Below are positions 58,248 to 64,000 of a stretch of DNA of 64,000 nucleotides, in pieces. The stretch's first letter is position 1. Each line of letters opens with the position of its first letter. Under the pieces are notes generated by a model that did not search any database, was not told the DNA's origin, and was given only the letters and a program-made list of their open reading frames with translations. The position numbers and the translations under genes are program-made. This stretch comes from CADEDV01 sp964596345 (GTDB taxonomy: Bacteria > Bacteroidota > Bacteroidia > Chitinophagales > Chitinophagaceae): NCBI GenBank assembly GCA_964596345.1, contig CAZQSZ010000002.1, positions 682,001 through 746,000 on the forward strand. Direction: 5' to 3'.

Positions 58248-59042
58248 ATGCAACAATACCTTGACCTGCTCCGGCATATACAGGAAAACGGTGTTCATAA
58301 AAGTGACCGTACGGGCACCGGTACGCAAAGCTGTTTTGGCTACCAGCTACGGTTTGACCTGGCCAAAGGATTCCCGCTGGTGACCACTAAAAAAGTGCAC
58401 CTGAAAAGTATCATTTATGAATTGCTCTGGTTCCTGAAAGGAGAGACCAATATTGCTTACCTGAAAGAGAATGGTGTCCGTATCTGGGACGAATGGGCGG
58501 ATGATAATGGAGAGCTGGGCCCTGTATATGGTAAACAATGGAGAAGCTGGGAAGGGAAGGATGGAAAAGTGGTGGACCAGATCAGTGAGTTGATAGAGCA
58601 GATCAAAAAGAACCCGGACAGCCGGCGCCTGATCGTGAGTGCCTGGAATGTGGCTGATCTTCCGGAAATGGCCTTGATGCCCTGTCATAATATGTTCCAG
58701 TTTTATGTAGCAGAGGGCAAACTGAGCTGCCAGTTATACCAGCGAAGTGCAGATGTTTTTTTGGGTGTTCCTTTCAATATCGCATCCTATGCTTTATTAA
58801 CAATGATGATCGCACAGGTATGCGACCTGCAGCCGGGTGAATTTATTCATACGTTTGGTGATGTACATATTTACAGCAATCATATGGAGCAGGTGAACCT
58901 GCAACTGAGCCGGGAGCCTTTTGCATTGCCGACGATGAAACTTAACCCGGCCGTAAAAAATATCTTCGATTTTAAATTTGAAGATTTTACACTGGAGAAT
59001 TACCAGTCGCACCCCGCTATAAAAGCACCGGTGGCAGTATAA
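58248..59042 (+). CDS. thyA: thymidylate synthase
   Basis: A 264-residue folate-dependent enzyme that methylates dUMP to dTMP. The catalytic Cys is residue 146 in MALMPCHNMFQFYV, the same number as in E. coli. Other sites are KSDRTGTGTQSCFGYQLRFD, LWFLKGETNI, DSRRLIVSAWN (phosphate arginines) and FGDVHIYSNHMEQ. It makes dihydrofolate, which the product of the next gene but one reading frame away, folA, recycles. The two form a typical thyA-folA pair separated by 118 bases. Confidence 0.98.
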   Translation: MQQYLDLLRHIQENGVHKSDRTGTGTQSCFGYQLRFDLAKGFPLVTTKKVHLKSIIYELLWFLKGETNIAYLKENGVRIWDEWADDNGELGPVYGKQWRSWEGKDGKVVDQISELIEQIKKNPDSRRLIVSAWNVADLPEMALMPCHNMFQFYVAEGKLSCQLYQRSADVFLGVPFNIASYALLTMMIAQVCDLQPGEFIHTFGDVHIYSNHMEQVNLQLSREPFALPTMKLNPAVKNIFDFKFEDFTLENYQSHPAIKAPVAV

Positions 59043-59160
59043 TGCCATCTGTCCCCTAAAGGGGGAACTTAGGTTGCCTGATCGCAATAATGGTCTGAAA
59101 GAAAATTAGTCTTGCTACATTTATAATCCAGGTATCAGTAATCATAAAATAAATTCCGGC

Positions 59161-59652
59161 ATGATCATATCACTTGTTGTCGCAGCCGCCTCCAATAATG
59201 CTATTGGCAAAGAAGGCAAAATGCCCTGGCATTTACCCAATGACATGAAACATTTTAAAAATGTGACCTGGGGCATGCCGGTAGTGATGGGAAGAAAAAC
59301 ATTTGACTCATTAGGGAAGCCCCTGGCCGGAAGAAAAAATATTGTGATCTCCCGCCAGGCGGATTGGGCGGTGGAGGGCACGGTTACTGTTGCTAAAATT
59401 GACGATGCCCTTTTTCTTGCCAAAGAAACAGATGCTAAGGAAGTAATGATAATTGGCGGCGGGGAGATCTATAAAATGCTGTTCGATAAAGCTGACCGTA
59501 TTTACCTGACAAGGGTGGAAGCAGAACCTGAAGCGGATACTTATTTTCCTGCCATTGACCCCGCAAAATGGAAACTGGTCAGCCAGAAGAATTATGAAGC
59601 GGATGAAAAAAATGCATTCAATCATTCTTTTCAAACCTGGGAGCGAATATGA
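59161..59652 (+). CDS. folA: dihydrofolate reductase
   Basis: A 163-residue DHFR, restoring tetrahydrofolate with NADPH. Motifs are NNAIGKEGKMPWHLPNDMKH (the active-site acid is Asp in PNDMKHF), GRKTFDSLGKPLAGRKNIVI and the late IIGGGEIYKML. It lies downstream of thyA on the same strand, which fits its role in recycling folate from dTMP synthesis. Confidence 0.97.
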   Translation: MIISLVVAAASNNAIGKEGKMPWHLPNDMKHFKNVTWGMPVVMGRKTFDSLGKPLAGRKNIVISRQADWAVEGTVTVAKIDDALFLAKETDAKEVMIIGGGEIYKMLFDKADRIYLTRVEAEPEADTYFPAIDPAKWKLVSQKNYEADEKNAFNHSFQTWERI

Positions 59653-59706
59653 TTTTTCAGTCTGCCAATTTGAAAATGCGCTGATGATTTCCGTAGTTTG
59701 CTGACC

Positions 59707-60504
59707 ATGTATTCAAAAGCCCGTCTTATACAGAAATATATTTCCTGGTACTTTACTGCCTCCAACAGTAAAGGGCATGGCACCCATTCTCCTTTTATTT
59801 TTAGTTTTATTACCAACGTACTGAATGATAAAACAGCCTATGCTGATTATAACAGTATTGAATTACTAAGAAAACAATTACTCGAAAACCATACTGTTTT
59901 GACCATCGAGGATTTTGGTGCAGGTTCCACGATCGATAGGTCAAACCAGCGGACTATCTCTTCGATTGCAAAGAATGCAGCCAAGCCAAAAAAGTTCGGC
60001 CAGTTGCTTTTCCGGATGGTAAAATATTATCAGCCCCGGACAATACTTGAACTGGGAACATCATTGGGTATCACCACTTCCTATCTCGCTTCCGGTAATC
60101 CTGCTGCCATGGTAACAACGATGGAAGGGGCCAGGGAAGTAGCAGCTGTTGCCCGGGCGAATTTTGCCGGCATGGGTTTGCAAAATATCAGCATCCGGGA
60201 AGGAAATTTTGACGACACGTTAGCATCCGTGGTGCATGGTCTTGGGGCAGTTGATTGCTGTTTTATTGACGGCAATCACCGCCGGGAGCCCACCGAACGA
60301 TATTTTCAGCAGTTGCTGCCCGTTGCTCATAATGACAGTATTTTCATTTTCGATGATATACACTGGAGCCGGGAAATGGAGCAGGCCTGGGATACGATCC
60401 GGAACCACCCTGCGGTTCGCTGTTCGGTTGACCTTTTCTTCATTGGCATCGTATTTTTCAGGGAAGAATTTCATGAAAAACAGCATTTCTGCATCCGTTT
60501 CTGA
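59707..60504 (+). CDS. class I SAM-dependent methyltransferase
   Basis: A 265-residue methyltransferase-fold protein. The SAM site is ILELGTSLGITTSYLASGNP, with EGAREVAAVARANFAGMGLQ and the metal/acidic strand VDCCFIDGNHRREPT, resembling the O-methyltransferase/macrocin-type group. The N-terminus AKxxQKYISWYFTASNSKGHG-like block (ISWYFTASNSKGHGTHSPFI) is common in Bacteroidota members. The ATG at 59707 is used, since the frame upstream reaches only a TTG. The substrate is unknown; the gene follows folA by 54 bases. Confidence 0.85.
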   Translation: MYSKARLIQKYISWYFTASNSKGHGTHSPFIFSFITNVLNDKTAYADYNSIELLRKQLLENHTVLTIEDFGAGSTIDRSNQRTISSIAKNAAKPKKFGQLLFRMVKYYQPRTILELGTSLGITTSYLASGNPAAMVTTMEGAREVAAVARANFAGMGLQNISIREGNFDDTLASVVHGLGAVDCCFIDGNHRREPTERYFQQLLPVAHNDSIFIFDDIHWSREMEQAWDTIRNHPAVRCSVDLFFIGIVFFREEFHEKQHFCIRF

Positions 60505-60628
60505 AGGTTGATGAATAACAGGCTGCGGGCTGAATAAAATCAAGATGTGAGGCGGTGCCGCTCCCCAAAAAATCAATATCTTCACGGCCACCAGAAATTC
60601 AATTTTCTATCCATAACCCAGGTATATT

Positions 60629-61732
60629 ATGACGATCGGTGTTTTAAAAGAACCAGCCCACGAAACAAGAGTATCGTTATTGGCTGAAGCCGCAGCTACT
60701 CTCACTAAAAAAGGAATCACAGTTATCGTAGAAGACGGAGCAGGTGTCAAAGCATTTTGCAGTAATGCCGAGTATGAAAAAGCGGGAGCACAAATAAAGA
60801 GCCGGGAGGAGGTAGCAGCGGCAGATATCGTTTTGGGAATTCACCAGCCCGAACCTTCGATTATCCATCGTCCATCGTCCATCATCATTGGAGTTTACCA
60901 GCCTTTATTCAATGCAGATACTATGAAGCAATGGGCTGCAGCAGGAGTAACCACTTTTTCGTTGGATATGCTACCCCGTACCACCCGTGCACAGGCCATG
61001 GATGTACTAAGTTCACAAGCCAATATTGCAGGCTATAAAGCTGTATTAACAGCCGCCAATGCCTATGGAAGATATTTTCCCATGTTTATGACAGCGGCAG
61101 GAAGTATCGCACCGGCAAAATTGCTGATACTGGGTGCAGGGGTAGCTGGTCTGCAAGCGATTGCCACTGCAAAAAGATTGGGTGCTGTGGTAGAAGTATT
61201 TGATACAAGACCAGCAGTGAAGGAAGAAGTAATGAGCCTGGGGGCCAAATTTGTAGAAGTGGAAGGGGCGGCTGATGCCAGCAAAGCTGGTGGTTATGCG
61301 GTAGAGCAATCAGAAGAATTTTTACAACGCCAGAAAGCGAAGATCGCTGAAAGTATTGCGAAGGCTGATATTGTGATCACCACTGCACAGATACCCGGAA
61401 AAAAAGCTCCCATACTGATCACGGAGGAAATGCTGAAAGCCATGCGCAACGGATCGGTGGTTATTGATATTGCAGCTGCCACAGGAGGTAATACTCCCTT
61501 CACCAAAAACAATGAGACGGTTCAGTTCAATGGGGTTACAATTATTGGTAATTCATCTTTACAGTCAACTATGCCTTCTGATGCAAGTAAGATGTATGGC
61601 AAAAATGTATTGAACTTCCTGCAGCTGATCATTACTAAAGAAGGGCAAATTAACCTGAACTGGGAAGATGACCTGGTAAAAGGAAGCTGCATTACGCATA
61701 ACAAAGAAATAGTTCACGAACGATTAAAATAA
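60629..61732 (+). CDS. pntAA: NAD(P) transhydrogenase subunit alpha part 1
   Basis: The 367-residue soluble NAD(H)-binding dI component of the split proton-translocating transhydrogenase. GVLKEPAHETRVSLLAEAAA opens it, and the nucleotide loop is LILGAGVAGLQAIATAKRLG, then VEVFDTRPAVKEEVMSLGAK and ITTAQIPGKKAPILIT. Residues near 80-87 (IIHRPSSII) are encoded by three tandem heptamers (60864-60884), an apparent in-frame insertion before the conserved strand. pntAB starts 4 bases after the stop, then pntB, giving a three-gene operon. Confidence 0.96.
   Translation: MTIGVLKEPAHETRVSLLAEAAATLTKKGITVIVEDGAGVKAFCSNAEYEKAGAQIKSREEVAAADIVLGIHQPEPSIIHRPSSIIIGVYQPLFNADTMKQWAAAGVTTFSLDMLPRTTRAQAMDVLSSQANIAGYKAVLTAANAYGRYFPMFMTAAGSIAPAKLLILGAGVAGLQAIATAKRLGAVVEVFDTRPAVKEEVMSLGAKFVEVEGAADASKAGGYAVEQSEEFLQRQKAKIAESIAKADIVITTAQIPGKKAPILITEEMLKAMRNGSVVIDIAAATGGNTPFTKNNETVQFNGVTIIGNSSLQSTMPSDASKMYGKNVLNFLQLIITKEGQINLNWEDDLVKGSCITHNKEIVHERLK
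60864..60884 (+). repeat. period-7 repeat inside pntAA
   Basis: TCCATCG, TCCATCG, TCCATCA are three tandem heptamers, 21 bases in frame (seven codons), encoding part of SIIHRPSSII. Confidence 0.75.
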
Positions 61733-61736
61733 GCAT

Positions 61737-62048
61737 ATGGATTCAGTATTAAATTGGATTACAGTTAACCAGCAGATCATTTACATTGTCATCCTGATGA
61801 TCTTTGTAGGCATTGAAGTGATAGGCCGTGTGCCGAGTGTGTTACATACACCCCTGATGAGTGGGGCGAATGCCATCCACGGTGTGGTGATCATTGGTGC
61901 TATCATAGTGATGGGAAAAGCAGAGAGTGACGATTACCTGGCATTGGTGCTCGGTTTCCTGGCCGTGATATTGGGAACACTTAACGTAGTGGGTGGATTT
62001 GTGGTGACAGACAGGATGCTTGAAATGTTTAAGAAGAAGAAAAAGTAA
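61737..62048 (+). CDS. pntAB: NAD(P) transhydrogenase subunit alpha part 2
   Basis: The 103-residue membrane part of the alpha subunit, with three or four transmembrane helices. Family blocks are VPSVLHTPLMSGANAIHGVV and LNVVGGFVVTDRMLEMFKKK. It forms the proton channel with the beta subunit. It starts 4 bases after pntAA and ends 13 bases before pntB. Confidence 0.96.
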   Translation: MDSVLNWITVNQQIIYIVILMIFVGIEVIGRVPSVLHTPLMSGANAIHGVVIIGAIIVMGKAESDDYLALVLGFLAVILGTLNVVGGFVVTDRMLEMFKKKKK

Positions 62049-62061
62049 TAGAAAAAATTTT

Positions 62062-63495
62062 ATGGAACTCAATATACTTACACTTTGCTACCTTATTGCT
62101 TCAGTAACTTTTATACTCGGGCTTAAAATGTTATCGAATCCTGCTACAGCAAGGAAAGGTAACCTGGTAGCAGCGGCAGGAATGACAATTGCCATTTTCG
62201 GTACGATATTTCTCTACACGGATACAGAAGGACATAAGCTGCAGAACTATGTATGGATTTTTGGCGGCATCATTATCGGCTCGGTAGTCGGCACACTCGC
62301 CGCTAAAAAAGTGAAGATGACGGCCATGCCGGAAATGGTGAGCTTGTTCAATGGAATGGGTGGTGCCTGCGCAGCCCTGATATCTGCCGCTGAATTTTAT
62401 CATATCTACAAATTGCATGAAGGTTCAGGCGACACAGCCTTTTCGGCTATTGTCCCGGTTGGTTATTACATCACGATTGTGGCCGGTGCTATCATCGGTA
62501 CTGTTTCATATACCGGCAGTGTCATAGCCTGGGGTAAACTGAATGGACGGGTAAAAGATTTTTCTTTCAAAGGACAGCATATCGTTAATATGATCGTACT
62601 GGCACTGGTGCTGGTATCGGCTGTGATTGCATACCGTTCGGAAGTGGGAAATATGTTCATCCCCTTCATGCTGATTGGCTTTTTTGCCTTTATATATGGA
62701 ATATTATTTGTGCTGCCGATTGGCGGCGCTGATATGCCTGTTGTTATTTCGTTGCTCAACTCTTTTACAGGCGTTGCAGCAGCCTGCGGTGGTTTTTTAT
62801 ATGATAATAAAGCGATGCTCACCGGTGGTATTCTCGTGGGTGCAGCGGGTACCTTGCTGACTATGCTGATGTGTAAAGCGATGAACCGTTCGTTGACTAA
62901 TGTACTGATCGGCTCCTTTGGTGGTGGCGCAAAAGCTGGTCCTGCCGGTGCTAAACAACAGGGAGCTTACAAGGAAATTTCACTCAGTGACACGGCTGTG
63001 GTCATGAGTTATGCCAACAAGGTATTTATTGTTCCCGGCTACGGGTTGGCGGTGGCCCAGGCACAACATGCCTGCCATGAGTTAGAAAAACTGCTTGAAG
63101 AAAAAGGAGTGACCGTGAAATATGCAATACACCCTGTGGCAGGACGTATGCCCGGTCACATGAATGTGCTGTTAGCTGAAGCAGATGTTCCTTATGACAA
63201 GTTGCTGGAAATGGAACAGGCCAATGATGAATTTTCCACTACGGATGTGGTATTGATATTAGGTGCTAATGATGTGGTGAACCCGGCTGCCAAATCGGAT
63301 CCTTCTTCACCAATATATGGAATGCCGATACTGGATGTGGAACTGGCCAAAAACGTAATTGTCAATAAAAGAAGTATGAAACCCGGTTATGCCGGTATTG
63401 AAAACGATCTGTTTTTCCGTCCTAAAACGTCGATGTTGTTTGGAGATGCGAAGAAAGTATTGCAGGACCTGATCGGGGAGATAAAGAATTTGTAG
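62062..63495 (+). CDS. pntB: NAD(P) transhydrogenase subunit beta
   Basis: A 477-residue subunit with about nine transmembrane helices and the NADP(H)-binding dIII domain (KVFIVPGYGLAVAQAQHACH, then GRMPGHMNVLLAEADVPYD and LILGANDVVNPAA). The complex uses the proton gradient to make NADPH from NADH. The ATG at 62062 (MELNILTLCYLI) is the usual start; a longer frame from 62020 overlaps pntAB. The TAG stop lies inside a TTTGTAG heptamer repeat (63489-63516). Confidence 0.96.
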   Translation: MELNILTLCYLIASVTFILGLKMLSNPATARKGNLVAAAGMTIAIFGTIFLYTDTEGHKLQNYVWIFGGIIIGSVVGTLAAKKVKMTAMPEMVSLFNGMGGACAALISAAEFYHIYKLHEGSGDTAFSAIVPVGYYITIVAGAIIGTVSYTGSVIAWGKLNGRVKDFSFKGQHIVNMIVLALVLVSAVIAYRSEVGNMFIPFMLIGFFAFIYGILFVLPIGGADMPVVISLLNSFTGVAAACGGFLYDNKAMLTGGILVGAAGTLLTMLMCKAMNRSLTNVLIGSFGGGAKAGPAGAKQQGAYKEISLSDTAVVMSYANKVFIVPGYGLAVAQAQHACHELEKLLEEKGVTVKYAIHPVAGRMPGHMNVLLAEADVPYDKLLEMEQANDEFSTTDVVLILGANDVVNPAAKSDPSSPIYGMPILDVELAKNVIVNKRSMKPGYAGIENDLFFRPKTSMLFGDAKKVLQDLIGEIKNL

Positions 63496-63516
63496 TTTGT
63501 AACTTGTGGTTTGTAG
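63489..63516 (+). repeat. period-7 tandem repeat at the pntB 3' end
   Basis: TTTGTAG, TTTGTAA, CTTGTGG, TTTGTAG are four consecutive heptamers. The first supplies the pntB stop codon; the last supplies the TAG that bounds the next reading frame. Confidence 0.78.
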
Positions 63517-63525
63517 TTTTGCCCG

Positions 63526-64000
63526 GTGCAACTTCCATTACCGTTATTACATTCATTAGTTGATGCCAAAGGCTTCAATAAAGAGGCTTTTGAACAGGTG
63601 CATACATCTGGTGAGCAGGTTACTTCTATTCGGGTTAACCCACGGAAAAGAATAGCAATCAAAAACCTGGCTTCTAGAATACCATGGACCTCTGATGGCT
63701 ATTACCTGGAACAACGTCCATCTTTTACCTTCGATCCGCTTTTTCATGCCGGTTGTTATTATGTGCAGGAAGCGTCTTCTATGTTTGTGGAACAGGCCTT
63801 GCGTCAAACTTTGGATCTGTCAAAGCCTTTAAAAATACTTGATCTCTGCGCTTCGCCGGGAGGTAAGTCCACGCATATACAATCACTCATCTCCAAAGAA
63901 AGTTTACTGGTCAGTAATGAAGTGATACGGGCTAGGGCCCATGTGCTGAAAGATAATATCATCAAGTGGGGTTGTGAAAATGTAGTGGTTACAAATAATG
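63526..64000 (+). CDS. RNA m5C methyltransferase, NOL1/NOP2/Sun family (partial, runs off the right edge)
   Basis: The first 158 codons of a Sun/RsmF-like cytosine-5 methyltransferase. After an N-terminal LPLLHSLVDAKGFNKEAFEQ come SIRVNPRK, GCYYVQEASSM and the SAM motif ILDLCASPGGKSTHIQSL, followed by SNEVIRARAHVLKDNI. These match rRNA methyltransferases such as RsmF/RsmB, acting on 16S rRNA or tRNA. The earliest in-frame start after the TAG at 63514-63516 is GTG at 63526. The catalytic Cys region lies beyond the window, so the precise member cannot be set. Confidence 0.9.
   Translation, partial: MQLPLPLLHSLVDAKGFNKEAFEQVHTSGEQVTSIRVNPRKRIAIKNLASRIPWTSDGYYLEQRPSFTFDPLFHAGCYYVQEASSMFVEQALRQTLDLSKPLKILDLCASPGGKSTHIQSLISKESLLVSNEVIRARAHVLKDNIIKWGCENVVVTNN

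Noticed and set aside
1..64000. tRNA, rRNA, RNase P, tmRNA and SRP RNA genes
   Set aside because: I looked in the intergenic stretches for their well-known sequence signatures and saw none; a covariance search would be needed to exclude diverged copies.
1..64000. Insertion sequences or prophage
   Set aside because: No transposase, integrase or phage structural gene could be recognised; the mobile-looking units carry cargo and repeats only.

Overview
The window looks like a chromosomal segment from a Bacteroidota bacterium, most likely of the order Chitinophagales (Chitinophagaceae-like). Four signs support this. It carries a PorP/SprF protein next to a protein with a gliding-motility-type C-terminal domain (type IX secretion). 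Many genes have TAnnTTTG promoter boxes, twice with TTTG 20 bases upstream. Start codons generally lack Shine-Dalgarno sites. GLPGLI-like, UPF0104 and PPxxxW anti-sigma-like proteins are present. No rRNA, tRNA or CRISPR array was recognised.

Layout. Bases 1-6590 are an accessory, mostly AT-rich, all-minus-strand block: a MEDS/PAS histidine kinase, a GNAT acetyltransferase, a TraB/GumN protein, a secreted unknown and a RelA/SpoT-type (p)ppGpp synthetase. They are separated by imperfect palindromes with a recurring TTGCCGCTAACAC-like core, which resemble integron attC sites. A 350-base intergenic run of perfect hairpins follows. Bases 6590-23900 are housekeeping: an amidohydrolase, pyrG, yidC, a TPR protein, a phosphosulfolactate synthase with aroE, a thioesterase, an ECF sigma factor with its putative membrane regulator, rdgB, a branched-chain aminotransferase, and a type IX secretion substrate with its PorP/SprF partner.

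Bases 23999-44966 hold the str, S10 and spc ribosomal clusters (rpsL-rpsG, fusA, rpsJ, rplC to secY, then map). The str part is broken up. A lysine-rich histone-H1-like gene lies between rpsG and fusA. An FkbM methyltransferase, a UPF0104 membrane protein and a secreted beta-helix protein lie between fusA and rpsJ. The usual continuation infA-rpmJ-rpsM-rpsK-rpsD-rpoA-rplQ does not follow map. Bases 44960-64000 hold lipid acyltransferases, rpsA, a lipoprotein gene bracketed by inverted repeats, a photolyase-family neighbourhood (including a 49-residue DUF2256 protein), proline dehydrogenase, thyA-folA, a three-gene NAD(P) transhydrogenase and the start of an RNA m5C methyltransferase that runs off the right edge.

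The most unusual content is repetitive DNA. There are period-7 tandem repeats at five loci, two of them inside reading frames. Two hairpin families keep their pairing while stem sequences change. A TGAGCCTGYCGAAGGG dispersed word has one variant inside rpsA. There are attC-like cassette borders around accessory genes. A FeS-BCP-type photolyase homologue appears to have lost its iron-sulfur cysteines. Nothing here could be tested by database search, so family names rest on motif recognition.
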